Shown here piece after piece: positions 10,802-23,618 of a DNA stretch of 64,000 nucleotides. Each line of letters begins with the position of its first letter. Positions within the stretch are counted from its first letter, which is position 1. Both the position numbers and the translations under genes were made by a program. The stretch is from Udeniomyces pyricola (Eukaryota > Basidiomycota > Tremellomycetes > Cystofilobasidiales > Mrakiaceae). The notes under the pieces are model-generated. The model did no database searches, had not been told where the DNA came from, and saw only the letters and a program-made list of their open reading frames with translations. The stretch is from positions 62,001-126,000 of the forward strand of contig BCIK01000031.1 of assembly GCA_039545295.1 (NCBI GenBank). Direction: 5' to 3'.

Positions 10802-13800
10802 TCAAGCAGAAACATGGGCTCGGAAGACGGCTTCAGGTACGAACTGCTCGCGGAAATGTGGGGGGGATCAGAAGAAGAAAAGGTCAGCCGTTTTGCATCT
10901 TGGCGCAAAGAAGTCATACAATGCATGACGGCAGGGGCGTACATGAGCGATAAGCGATCGGCCCCCAAAGAATCGGCCATTGAGACCGGCAACAGCCTTG
11001 GCAGAGCCTTCAAGATTGGCAAAGTGGATGTAAACCTCGCCCTAAAGCAGATGAAAATTCACATCAGCTTGGTTACAAAGGTAAAAGGTCGAGGAAGATT
11101 GGATAAACGTAAGGACTGACCTGAGATTCTTTCTCAACCTTGATTCGACTAACGACGCCATATTTGGCTTCGCACTCGCCCTTGATGTCTTCAGCGAGGT
11201 CAGTGTCCCAGTCTCGCTCGGTCTCCCTGCAAATGCACAACACAACAAGATCTATTGAGCTTGTATTCACATGAATTTGCCTCCACGACGTCAAGTGACA
11301 GTCGTGACAACTCACTCTTCGGGGTTGAACATGTTGGTAACGAGGATGAAGAGCGAAGGCTGGATAGGGACCGCCTGTCGGGCGGCATTGCTGTCAGAGG
11401 CAAACACAGTGGGTCAGCGCAAGGGCAAATATTTAAGATACCGGCGGCACACGAACAGGCAGGTAAGTATCAGCACGTACGGAACCATATTCATCCTGCT
11501 CGGGTGGACGCCAGGAGTTGGCCCGGCAGGCGCGTCCGTTCTTGCGAGCTTCATCATAAGGGCCTGTCGTGCATTCTGATCCATCCTCTGACCGTGATGC
11601 TCCTCGAGACTCTCGGGCTGACCTCCACCTCCGTTGGTATTAGCATTGGGGTTAGCGGCGACAGCATTCACAGAAGCGACGGTGGCAGCAAGCAGGTTGG
11701 GGTTGAGTGGAAGGATAGTGCCATCTGGGGCGTTGACAATGGTGGGAGGGTTGTTTCGATTGTTGGACTTTTCGTTCACGGTTGAGACTCGGACTAAAAA
11801 AAAAAGGAAGGCGCAATCCGAAAAGACACACGAGGGCGTTAAACCAACGGGTTCTCCGTGCTCGACCCAACAAGGTAGTAGTGAAACAGAGTAGCTCACG
11901 ATTTCGACCGGCGAGCTCAAAGCCGTTCATCGTGGCAAGAGCCGTCTTGGCCGACTCGAGCTCAAGGAACCTGTGAAGAAAGTGAACGCGCTAGGGTGAG
12001 TACATGCGCAGCCTCGATCAACACCCTCGCGTCCGGCAAAAGTATGATACGTACTGGACGAAGCAGAATCCCTTGCTCTTGCCAGTCATCGAATCCCTGT
12101 GCAGATCAACAAACTCGAGCTCTCCAAAGGGGCTAAAGACTTGCTTGATGTCATCGGCGGTGAGCTCAAAGTTGAGAGACCCAACGTAGAGTCGGTGGTA
12201 AGGAACCTCCGTGCTGACGTGTCGGTCGCGGTGGAGAGCATTGTTCACAGGTCGAATCTGTTGAGCAAACATCTGAGCAGCAGCAAGAGGGGGAAGAGAT
12301 CCAGGACTGCATGTGACGATGAAGGAAAAGACATGATCAGCTCGGTCGGCGACAAGATTCAAAGAAATGAATAAGATCTTACCCAATAGCTGGGGGAGCA
12401 GGAAGCGAGGCGTGAGGAGGAGGCGGGTGGGCGGCGGGGGTGTTAGTCGCGGCTTGCTTGTTTCGCTCGGCCTCGGTGAGTTCGACCGAGATTGGGATGC
12501 CCAGGACGATGGTTCCGGTCAGAGCAAGCGCCTTCTCGACAAGCTCGATGGATGCCAACTCAACGTATCCGATACTGAAGTGACCGGACAGAAAAGGAAG
12601 GAGATGTGTCAGAACGGTCGGATGCATCGTGACGATTTTGCCTGGAGTGAAAAGGACGCCACTCACCCCTTAGACCTCCTTGAGATCCTATCGACGACGA
12701 CCTTGGCGTCTCGAACAGTGCGGTCTCCAAGCTTGTCTTCGAAGAAGAGACCAAGGTCTCGGCTGGTCAACTTGGCGGCCAACTGGCTGACGAAAACAGA
12801 CCGTGCCTCGGAATCAACCTCCTCGAGGAACGCGTCGGCGCTGGCCCCTCCCTCACGGGCGTCGTACATGGGGGATTCTCGACGTCGTCGTCGAGGAGGG
12901 GATCTGTCGTAGCCCCTGTAACAAGGAAGAGTGAGATGCGTGTCAGGATATAGCCAAATGGCCAAAGCAATATGGACAATAAAGAAAGAGAAAAAAAAAG
13001 AGACAGAGGAATGCGATCGAACCTATCAGATCGCTCACGATGACCGCCTCGGTCTAAATAATCAGTAGGAACAGAAGTCATGCGAGATTAGCGAGACGTT
13101 ATTCCGTGCATACAATGGGTCCAAAGTGGAAAGTAGCACGCGTGGTGGGCCAGAGACTTACGGTCGTCTCTTTCCCTTTCCCTGCGCATCTCCCTGTCCC
13201 TCTCGGCTCTCTCCCGCTCTCGGTCCTCGATGGACCTACCCCCCCGCCTGCCACTCTCACTGCCTCCCCTGGTCCTGTGGGCAGAGTCCCTAGACCTCTC
13301 TCGCCTCCTCTCTCCATCGTCTCGGCTGCTTCTGCCGCTTCTCTCCCTCTCTCGTTCTCCTCGCTCATCCCCACCGCGAGCCTCCCTCTCCTTCCTCTCA
13401 GCCCTCCTTCTTCGCCTCTCTTCAGGATCTTCCTCCTCGTCGGCATCCTCGCGCTCGCGTCGCTTCCTCCTTCGACGAGCTTCCTCCTCATCCTCATCAA
13501 CGACATCGTGTCCACCGAAAGGGCTTCGCTCGCGGTGTCGATGCGAGGAGGATCGCTCGCTGCGCTCCCGGTCGTCGCGGTGAGAGTGCGAGTGAGACTG
13601 GCTTCGGTGAGAGTGGCGCGAGTGGGTGGGAGAAGGCACAGTGTCCGACCTGTGTCGAGACCTGGCAGATACAAACGAACCAATGTCAGACCATGGTGAC
13701 GTGCAAGAGGAGGGTGGAGGGAAAGGGGGTGGGGGTGGAAGCGCAGGATAGTTGAGGGTAGAAAGGGGAAAGATGAGACCACGAAGTAAGCAAGGTGAGG

Positions 13801-13916
13801 GAGTGAAAACCGCGGACGTGACTTGGCAGATGAGGTGAGAAGACGACTTACGACCTGTTGAGTTCAGGGGTCAGCTCTCGATCAGCAGATCTGGGAGAGG
13901 GAGTGTCGACAGGCAT
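10802..13916 (-). CDS. RBM39/Rsd1-like SR splicing factor
   Basis: An RNA-binding splicing factor of the RBM39 (CAPER-alpha) / S. pombe Rsd1 family, acting in the nucleus on pre-mRNA. Order of parts: short leader MPVDTPSPRSADREL; a long Arg/Ser/Glu/His-rich RS domain (13.1-13.68 kb); RRM1 with RSVFVSQLAAKLTSRDL; RRM2 with HRLYVGSLNFELTADDI and RNP1 KSKGFCFVQ; the helix region FLELESAKTALATMNGFELAGR; a linker; and a C-terminal U2AF-homology RRM containing LFILVTNMFNPEE, GEVYIHFANLEGSAKA and the RxF-type loop NGRFFGGRSL, ending FVPEAVFRAHVSA. The start at 13916 is an ATG followed by a GTAAGT donor. The open frame around 13639 lacks its own ATG and must be spliced to it. At least eight exons; boundaries inside 11.0-13.1 kb are approximate. 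Confidence 0.92.
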
Positions 13917-13929
13917 GGATAGATGAGGG

Positions 13930-14035
13930 TGTAGTAGGTAGGGGATGGGTGGGATGAGTGGGATGGATGGGATGGGTGGGAGGAGGTGGGGGGCGAGGTG
14001 GGGGGCGAGGTGGGAGGAGGTGATGCGGTGATGAC
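13930..14035. repeat. G-rich minisatellite GGGATGGGTGGGATG / GGGGGCGAGGT
   Basis: Tandem degenerate units of GGGAT(G/GA)GT followed by two near-identical copies of GTGGGGGGCGAGG. It lies just upstream of the RBM39-like start codon, so its complement is a long C-rich pyrimidine tract in the 5' UTR or core promoter. Confidence 0.7.
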
Positions 14036-14456
14036 TGAGGCAGGCAGAGGAGAAGATTCAATTTCCAATTTCCAAAACCCACCGGCCTCCTCTCAAAACC
14101 ACCAACACGTACACAAGACCAGACAGCTAGCAAGTTGAACCAGCCGGACGGGCTCAAATAAGGTCAAATCCACCAGATCGTCCAGTTCATTATCGTTAAG
14201 CCTGCAGACACGTACCTAGTCATGATCGTCCTCGACCGAACTCATCGCCATCGTTACAAATAAGTCGGAAAGAATTGATCAAGACAAGGAGAACAAAAGA
14301 CGAAACCACTCAGAGATCATATGCATGGGAGCCCAAAGAACAAGTCAAGTAGAGTGAAAAGAGAACAAGCCATCGCGGTATCAAGAGAGAAGAAAAGAGA
14401 GATATCGATAGCAAACAAAGAAGAGAGACAAAAAAATGAAAAAAGGAGTATCAACG
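14036..14456. other. Intergenic region, splicing-factor promoter and MAPKKK 3' end
   Basis: The splicing-factor promoter and the 3' flank of the downstream kinase, both on the minus strand. Purine-rich on the + strand. No gene seen. Confidence 0.4.
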
Positions 14457-17400
14457 TTAAACGAGACCAGCTTCTTCTCCCCACCTCAACCTGCGGCCTG
14501 CCCCCCGTTCGGCTCCGGCAATGACAACCTGGTGACAAGAGAAAGTGTAGGGAGAGATATGGAACGCCTGAGTAAGCCCAGACTTAGCATTTGCGAAGGG
14601 CCGTACGGTAAGAACTAACCTTCTTGGCGAGCAGCGAGTCCCTTCCCCAATTCCAATCCTCGTCCGGCTGGAGGAACTCGTGCGTCAACGCTTCAGCTGC
14701 GCTAGGTCGGTCCTCAACTTTGATGGCAAACGCATTGTTGACGAGTAAATCGTGCGCGCTCGGAGAGAGGTCCGCGCCGGCTGGGATAGGGGGTTGTGTG
14801 CCATGACCGAGCTGAAAGGGATGAAACAACCCAAGTTGAAAGGGTCAGCTGTCGACCACTCAAACCTCATCGTTACTAATCAAAAAGAATAGAACGGACC
14901 TTAAGAATGATAGCGAGAGTCTCGAGTCCCTCCCACGGTCGTTGCCCGCAGAACATTTCGAGCATCACACAGCCAAACGACCAGACATCAACCTTAGCCG
15001 AGTATCCTCTTCCTTGGTTGTGTACGATCTCAGGTGCCATCCCTAGTGTACAACAAATCGATAAGTCGCATGATGAGCCTCACTCCAACACATGACTCGC
15101 CATCACAAACACGTCACGGAGAAAGGGCGTACAGTATACAGATCCTTGCATCATTGTACCGTTGTCGTCCGAATACGCCTCGGCTAGAAAAAGCAAGAAG
15201 ATCACAAGTTGTGGATTGTCAGACACAAGCTGCACAACTATACGCAGAGAACACCCAAGAAAAACCAGAAAAAAAAAACTTACTGGCTTGCTTCGAGATT
15301 CCAAAGTCTGTGATCTTGCAAATACCGTTGGTGTAAGGGTCTACGAGGATATTGTCGCCCTTGAGGTCCTATCAGACAGTGATCGAGATCGGGTACAGGA
15401 AATGAGCTCTTGAACAATCGTAGAAGACAGCGATCTGAAGCCGAGGGCAGCAGCTTACTCGGTGGAGAATGTTGAGACTGTGTAGGTATGCAAGTCCTTC
15501 AAGAATCTGTCGCGAGAACCAGCGGACCTCGCCCTCCTCGAGTTTGCCATATTTCCGGAAGACACTACCGAGCGAACCTGCCACAGAAAGAGAGAAGTTT
15601 TTTCAGTCAGTACGGCGACTCATTTCAAGGAACTATGATGGCGATGGCTGGCTTACCGCCTGGAACGTATTCAAGGAAGATGGAGATGAAGTCGGATGAC
15701 TCTTCGCAGCCTGAGACAAAAAATGACAGGGTAAGTAGTCTATCGACATCGTTCCAAAGGTAACAAGGCTCGATCTCACCAAGGTATTGGACAACGTTGG
15801 GATGATCGAGATCCTTAAGTAACTGGATCTCGCTCTTGAGGGCTGCGATAGTGTGGACTTGACGATCGTTGGCACGATCCGATGCGGTCTTGGGCATCTC
15901 GACTTGCTTGACGGCCAGCATCTCGCCCGTCGTGGCGTTGAGACCCAGATAGACGCGCCCGTACTGCAAGCAGATAAAAGATAGGGATAGCAAACCGTGT
16001 TGGTTCAGCCTCACGTGATGACTCGAAGAGACACATATCCTAGTCGCAGCAGCAACATACCGCTCCTTTGCCGATGAGATCTCCCTTGACCCATTTGAAT
16101 GTCACTGTCAGAGGTCAGACGCGAATTGGTGTGGATGGTCAGATCGCTCTTATAATGCACATGAACCCAGAGAAAACGTCGCAGAGTCTTACCTGGCTCG
16201 TTTGTCTCCTCGCCAGCACTCTCCTTTACAAGGGGTGGAACAACGACGTCTTGTTTTAGCTCCCCGGGTCGGACCTCTTCGACCTTGCTGCCCCACATTC
16301 TCGTGCTCCTCCTTCTCAGAACCTTGACAGATGCCTTGCTACCCTCAGCCCCCTCGCCCGCACCTCCAGCCGCATACACGCCTACAGGACTCTTCAGCAA
16401 CGGCGCATGGTCCTTTGGACCACCAAGGTAGTTTTGACGATCCTCGACAACTCTTCGAATCGATTTGCGATTTCTGAGCTTTGCACCGGCAATGGACGAC
16501 GGCGTCGGACTTTGATCCGCCGTTGTGAAGGCTTCGACCGTAGCGGGCATCGACGGAACGGATGGTGGTGCGTCAGTATTGCCGGCAGGGGTCTCGATAA
16601 CCTCCGCTTCGAGATTGACCTTGGGGAAGAACTTGTGAAGCTGCTTGACGACAATCTCTGGAGGCGGACGGAACGCCCACTGATTGTCGGCGTTTTGGGC
16701 AAAGACGGTCTTGCGTCGGGAAAGGGGAGTCTTGCTATTGTCAAGGTTGCGAAGCTCGAGCTCGTCCGTTGTGCTGCTGTCGAGAGAAGAGAAGGGGGCG
16801 GATCCGAGGAGATCCTCTCCCGAAGACGTCGAGTGAGGATCGAGCCGTCGCTGGACAGAGGGCGAGTTGGCAGTCGAAGAGTTAGTGTCAGGATCAGTGA
16901 TGATCGGTGGCAAGGATCGGTTAGAAGGGCGTTGATGGGCCTGGAGAGTAGACGAATTGGAATCATCGCCGCTTCGGTCAGGGAGCAGCGTCGCCTCCGA
17001 GTCGGACATCGAGAGGGACAGACTACTAAGCATGGCCGACAGTTCAATTCCGCGTTGAATCGTTGCTGAGTCATCTTCTGCATCGACCTCGGCTTGGGTC
17101 GGACCGGCGATGGCGGTTGATCGCGGGGGCGGTGGAGCAGGACGGGTAGGCTCGATGGGTTGAGCTTCGCTGGTGGACGGTACTGTCGGTGCTGGCGCAG
17201 GCTTGGGCTTCGGTTGAGGCTTAGTCACAAAGAGGACATTGGTTCCTTCATCCTCAGAATCCGACTCTTCATCACTCGAAACTCGGTCTCCATCGTCATC
17301 GTCTGTATCACTGCCTGAGGCGAGGCGTCCACTCATGAGACCTGAGAAGGCATTATCAGCATCTTGGTCCGATGGTGAGGCTCTCGCCTCCCTGACTTGA

Positions 17401-20400
17401 GCCGGAATGAGGCCTACGCCGGCAGGTAAAGACAATGAAGAGGCCAGAGGCGGTGGGACAAATCCTCCCTGTTGCGCGATGGGAGAATTCCTCAGAGCTG
17501 GGGGGGACTGGGCATCGATGAGAATCTCTTCTCCGTCTTCGACCATGCCGTCGTACGGGCTGTCGGCAGACGGGCTCGTGGTGGAGGGTGCTGAGGAAGC
17601 ATGCTGAAGCGGTGGTGGCGGAGGAGGTCGCCCCGTGGAGTATTCCGACATTCCTCGCCTATTGCCATCGCTCAGCTGAATGCGTCCATCTCCCCTCCCA
17701 GTCGCCTCACCTCGAGCAGACTCGCGCCGTCGGGCACCTCCTTCGGTCCAGAATCTCTGGTGGTTCGAAGTGATCCTTTCGACTGAGCCCCGACGCTCGG
17801 CCGGTGGGCTTCTCGGCCTTGGCGGGACTGGCAGGTTCGGGTACGGTGTTGCCTGATTGTAACCAGCGCCCATGCTGACAAGGCTTCCTCTGATCTGAGG
17901 CGTAAGCGGCGTAAGGAAGTTGGGCGTATCCGGTTCAGGAGAAGAGGACGGCGAGATCTCGTAGTGAGTTGAAGGTCGCCGCGGAGGCTGGAGACGGGGC
18001 GATGGTTCGGGCGAGTCGTACATGCTGTTGGGTCTCGGCGAGTTGGACCGCGGGTCAATGTTGACGCGACGAGGAGGGTTCGGCTCAGTCGGGAATCGCT
18101 GAACATCAAGCGCAAGGCCCGCTCGTTCGGTTATCAGCGAAGAGCCCGGATCATTGGCGTACCCACTGTAGGTCCGTGAGGAGTGTTGTGAAGGAGGGAG
18201 AGGATCGTAGGAAGTGACGTTCGCCGTCGATTGACCATGTGGGTTCGACGTCGAGAAGGTTGAAGAGGTGGCTGAAGGCTCGTACTTGGGTGGGGGCACG
18301 TTGGAGGCGTAAGTAGATGAGGAATGCTGCGGAAGTGGAGGAGGAGGAGGAGGGGGTGGTGGTGGTGGACCCCCAGACGACTGTCGAGTCAATGCGGGTG
18401 GATAATTGGATGAAGTTGATGGCCGTGATAGAGGGTTTCCCGGCGGAGGCTGTCGTTGCGGTTGCTGTTGTTGTTGTTGTTGATAGGATTCTCCACCAGG
18501 ATTACCGCTATTGCTCGAGGCATTGGTGTAGATTGGATAGGCACGGTTCGGACCTCCTCCTCCAATCGCGGCGGCTCGGAGATTTGGGTTGCTTCGCATC
18601 GTCTGAATTGGCCGGCTCGGGGCAGTGAGAGCCGACGGACGACGCTGATCGTACATCTCTTGTGGCAATCGTTGCTGACGAACAAAACTCGAGTTGGGAT
18701 GAGGGAATGCCGAGAGTGGTTGAGGCAAAGTGGTCGAAAGTGGCGAGGCGGGAGGATGGGGGNAAGGTTGAGGGGCGCTATTAGAATGATGAAGAGACTG
18801 GTTACTTTGTTGCTGCTGCTGACGAGAATCAAACATTCGACGGGGATCAGAGGTATAGGTATCTCCGGATCGTCTTGGATCCGATACTGTCGGGTATTGG
18901 GACTGAAGCCGCTGCTGTTGCGGTTGATCTCGATACTGTTGCGGCTGCTGAGCATATGATGTGCCTTGAGAGGAATCGGAGCGAAGAGGTTGTTGGTTGA
19001 GAGGCTGAGGTTGGGTGTATGTGTGACCGGGGGGCGACGGTCGAGTCATCTGAGCTCGCGCTTGCTCTTGCCCTCGGGAATTTGGAGGCGGGACTGAATG
19101 TTGAGGATACGGATGGAGTCTTGAGCCAATGCGGGAGATTTCCTCAGCTCGCGATGGGGGCGTCCGTCCACTTTCGTAGCCAGGCCTGACTGAGGAACGA
19201 CTTTCCATCGCACTCCGAGATCGACCGGCAAGGGAAACACCGCCAGCTGCCCCGCCACCCTGAGCCGCAAGTGTTCTCGCGTTAGGGCCGCCCCCTCCAA
19301 TGACACTCGTTCCGCTTGCGCCCGTCGAGGAGTTAGTTCGTCCCCACTCGCCAAACTCGTCGATAGGAAGCGAGGGGCGCTCGCGCTCGCGGCTGCTGCC
19401 GATGGTATGGGCCTGGTGATTTGGATGCTTTTGGAGAGATCGTTGAAGGAGCTGCTGTTGCTGATGCAGTGCCTGGAGGTGAGTTTCTTGCTGCTCAATC
19501 TGCTGTCGGAGCCGTTCTTGCTCCTGACGCTCCGAAACTTCTCGCTGAAGCTGCGCCTGATAGTGGAGAAGGACATACCGAAAGTAACGACGTTAATTGA
19601 ATGGAAGGTGGCCTGATCGATACGGAGCGACCGGGGGACGAGAACACAAAACGGAAATACGTACCTCATATAGTTCTTGCTCTCGCCTTTGTTCCCGCAT
19701 GGCCGCCTCATGATCGGCCTGGATCTGCCTGCGCTTGCGTTCTTCCTCCTCTTCCCGATCCCGTCGCTCCCACTCAAGCGCCGCCAAATCAGCAAGCCTC
19801 TTCTCTTCCTCTTCCATCAACCTCAATGCTTCTTGCGTGCTCATCTCCATCTCGACATCACGTGCTCGTTCGCGTTCTCGCTCGCGTTCCCACTCCCGCT
19901 CGCGTTGTCTGTCTTGTTCGTGCTGTTGCTGAGGTTGTTGATGTTGGGACTGCTGCTGAGAGGACTGGTGCTGCTGGTGTGGTTGATGGAATGAATGATG
20001 CGGGTGTTGTCGTGAAGAAGTTCGTTCGGGGTACGGCGAGGGCGACGTGGCTCGTGGGGCGTCGGTCCAATCTGGTGGAGAGCCCAGAGCTCGAGCGGAT
20101 GATGGAGGAGGGGGCGCAGGAAAAGAGGGTGCAAGTGTCGGAGTGATGGATCCGTTTCGGCCAAGGAGCGAGGGGAGATTGGAAGTAGTGAGAGTAGCTC
20201 CATTGCTAGCTGCTCCCTCCACACCTGCACTGTCAAGGCTTGTTCTCGGGCTGGTTGCCTCCCTCGATCTACCCGTCAGAGAGGACGCGCTGCCGTTGCC
20301 CCCTCGGCGAGACGTGACAGGACTTGTTCGACTGCCATCCAACGCAGACGGTCGTCTCGCGTGCGGTTTCCGATGTAAGCTGCTTGGACCGCCAAGGATT

Positions 20401-22106
20401 CCTTCGATATCCGACACACTCGTCTCCGAGACACTTGCTTGATACCCTGACCCTCCTCTGCCATCGTTGGCACCAAGACGCGAAAGACTGTCAACGTTCA
20501 TGGCCTGACTATCGGAGATACTGCTTGCGCTCTCTGAGCTCGGTCGATAGCCGCGACGGATGCGTTCTCCCCGAGTTTGCTCCGAGGAAGTCGAGGATAC
20601 AGCTGTCGACGGGGGTGGGACGAGGGGCACGCCTGGCTGATGGTCATTCAACGAGGTCTGAACAGCAAGGATTCCCTTGACTTGCACCTGTCCGTCTTCT
20701 TGACAGTAATCGAGCAGGCCTTCGTTGGAGAGAGGCGTCGATCCTTCGGAAAGGTATGGCGCCGAGCCCATTTGATGGCGAAAGAGCGTGAAGGAGGCGT
20801 GGTCATCGTCCCTAATCTCGAGCTGTCATTTGAACGATATCAGAATCAACCGATTGAAGATGTTTGGCTGGGACCAGAGGGCATATACTGATACTTACGG
20901 CGGTGAAGATCTTTTCTCGTACGGCGGCACCATTGAGCGATTGAGAAACGTCTGCCGTGACGTACTTGGAACCGTCAAGGGTGACAAACAGCACAAGGTG
21001 ACCGAGTAACGAGCGTCGGATGATAGCAGGCTAGATGAGAGTCAAGGGAGTTAGAAATAACAAATACGGGCCACTCGATGAGCATCTCAAAAGGGGAGAA
21101 CACTCACAGCTCGCTCTAGACTTCGGATTCTTACATGCCCACTTGCGCGTCTTCCTTCATTCTCGACTCCACTTCCTGTATTTGTTACAAGTCCAAGGCC
21201 TACTTGACCCTTTGGTGGACTAGAGAAGGAGGACTTATAGGGGCTAGTGGGACCACTGCCTCGAACCATTGCAATGGGACTTCGCGGAGGAGGTGATGAA
21301 GGAAGGGAGCCTCTTGGGTGCTGCTGTTGCTGATGTTGTTGAGCTTGCTGATGTTGTTGGGGAGCTTGCTGCAGGTAAGGTTGCTGTTGATAGTAACTCG
21401 AGCGCTGAGACGTGTACCGGGAGGATGAGGATTCAGACGACGGGTGAAAGGGATGTTCGACGGGTGACCGGGGCGACGCAGATGGATATCCGGTTGAGTA
21501 CGCCTGACTGTTAGTTGCCGAGGGTGGTGAGATGGAGTCCGAATTTGAGACGGGTGTAAAGGAGTGGTTGGCAGCGGCCATGGCTGACGTTGTCGAGGAG
21601 GACGACGAAGAGGACGAGGATGGCCGGGGAGGAGGAGGAAAAAAGGATCCGGGCTGATGTGAATGATAATGGGTCTGATTGGAGTAGCTACCGACGGCCT
21701 CGAGTCCACTACTGTTGCCACCTCCGTTACTGGCTCCATCAAAGTAACCCTCTCCACCATGTCCTGTGCTTCCCTGAGCGGGAGATGGGAGCGAGCCATA
21801 ACCGTTTGGACTTGCACTTGGGATCGACGCTCTGCCTCGTTCTCTTCCCCCTGGCGCGTCAAACCATGCCGACCCAGACGCGAGTGGACTACTCTGGCCG
21901 CGTTGAGGAGGTAAAGGTGGGAGCGGGTGTGGATTGGGTGACTGGATGTGGACATGAGAATGAGCATGGGGATACAGTTGATGCTGAACGTAGAGAGGAT
22001 CGGTTTCTTCCCCCTCTGGGTTAGAGATGCGCAGTTTCTTGAGCCCGAGCCGGCCGCCTATCGACGCGGTCCGAGGCGAAGAGGGGAGTGGTGAGGGGAT
22101 CGACAT
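14457..22106 (-). CDS. BCK1: Bck1-type MAP kinase kinase kinase, cell wall integrity pathway
   Basis: A MAPKKK of the Bck1/Mkh1 group, which phosphorylates Mkk-type MAPKKs downstream of Pkc1. Start MSIPSPLPSSPRT at 22106, followed by about 330 residues of Gln/Pro/Ser-rich sequence. A compact region in exon 2 (21030-20899) and early exon 3 (from 20822) reads HLVLFVTLDGSKYVTADVS and LEIRDDDHASFTLF; it resembles the ubiquitin-like/RA fold at the Bck1 N-terminus. A very long disordered exon (19556 to about 16191) follows, with a Glu/Arg coiled-coil near 19.5-19.9 kb. The kinase domain spans several small exons: GDLIGKGA then YGRVYLG (P-loop), MLAVKQV (VAIK Lys), HPNVVQYLG, FLEYVPGGSLGSVF, HR followed by GDNILVDPYTNG (catalytic loop), KITDFGISKQ (DFG), GSVYWMAPEIVHNQGRGYS (APE) and DVWSFGCVMLEMFCGQRPW. 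The last coding exon after the donor at LLAKK is less certain. Confidence 0.93.
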
Positions 22107-23618
22107 CTGGATGTACGAACAAATCGCCCACGAGAGCCGCAAGAGATTATGGTGAGCTCGTGGATGGGAGTGCAAGCGAACAAACGTGGAGGAAAGAAAG
22201 GGCCGGGGGTGATCACAAAAGGTAGCAGACACCACGCGAGACCCGGGCTCCGCGTTTGATGGCCGTGAGATTGGACACGAGTAAGGGCGGTGGAACAACT
22301 GGAATGATGGAAGGCGACGTACGGGCAAAGGGACTGCTTGCTTGGATTGCCGTCAACACACTATGGGATCGGGTGTGGTATGGATCAAAGTGCTGACAGG
22401 ACTGGAGGCAGGAGGGCAAGGCCAGACCGATGATGAGGGATCCGACGACGGGCAAAGCGGACGCGTGTGATTAGCGTGAAGGTCTTTGCTTAATCGCGCC
22501 CAGCCAAAGCCTGTACGAAGCTAGTCACGCTATCATCGCGCTCAACCTAAGCCAACATGAAAGAGCTACACATCAAATTGACCGTGAGTTGCGATGGTAT
22601 ATAAATGGACTTACTGCAAAAGAGAGGGGAGATGACCGAATCAAAGAGGGNGGTGAACGAGAGNGNGGGGGGGGGGGGGAGCTAGAGGGAGAGGCGTGAG
22701 AGCGATCTTGTCGACGTAAATAGCGCTCGCGAGCACTTGTGAGCTGCAGGTCGGAAGTTGAGTTGATGAATATTCCTATGCCAGAGCTGTATGGGCTGAG
22801 TTGTAGACGCGTTGAATATGAGACGAAGGGCGAGGTGGGTGGCCTTGAGGTAAGCGAACTGGCAAGCGAGGACGACGGCGACGATGCTGGTTGATCGAGA
22901 AGCTCGCCCTGCTTCCGTCCTTCATTCAACTCATGCATGTATAATTACTTTCCTTAGTTTTGATGGTATCCTGCAGTCGCATGTGCTTCACCTCTCTGCA
23001 ATCTCATGTGACGCGTTTCCTTTGAGGTTTAGCTCTTTCACGTCCCTCTTGATGGATGAATAGACCATGATCGTAGTAAGGAATGCAACCGAGCTCGCTC
23101 ATCTGAGGAGCTGCAGAGCTAGCTCCTTACATGGCGCCATATTCTTAGATTCAAACACGTTTTCATGTCAACACTCGAAACAGACTACACTCGGCGAGAA
23201 TGGCATACATCATATCGATACAACGAGAAAAAGTGTCAACAATCAAAGGGGAATCGAGTCGCATATCCTGCGAAAATTCTAAACGCTCAGAAAAACAATA
23301 CGGCAGCAGCGTCAGCGAGCGAAATCGTTTTGATACGTGCAAGGAGGCAAAGACGAGCGGAAGACGAGAACCAGGGGCCAAGGGTGATCGAATCAGTGAG
23401 GGTGTTTGATGCCCTATAAATCACATCACCATCTCCCGAAAGAGTATGCACAGGTCTGATAAGGTGTCGTCATGTAAGACAACCCTCAGCCCTAGATTCG
23501 TCTTCGATCATATAGCGTGCTCGTTGTGGAGCGGAGGGAAAGAGCAGGGTAGACAGAAATGACCAACGACTTACGGGAATAGAAAAACAAGGCAAGCCAC
23601 GTGAAGGAATTATACAAT
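22107..23618. other. Intergenic region, MAPKKK promoter and calcipressin 3' flank
   Basis: About 1.5 kb. N bases flank a G run near 22651-22680, a simple-sequence spot. The reading frame upstream of the kinase start stays open to 22328 but looks noncoding. No RNA gene or further CDS recognised. Confidence 0.5.

Noticed and set aside
13106..13699. 197-aa plus-strand hydrophobic frame
   Set aside because: Exact antisense of the Arg/Ser/Glu-rich RS domain exon; the composition is the complement artefact.
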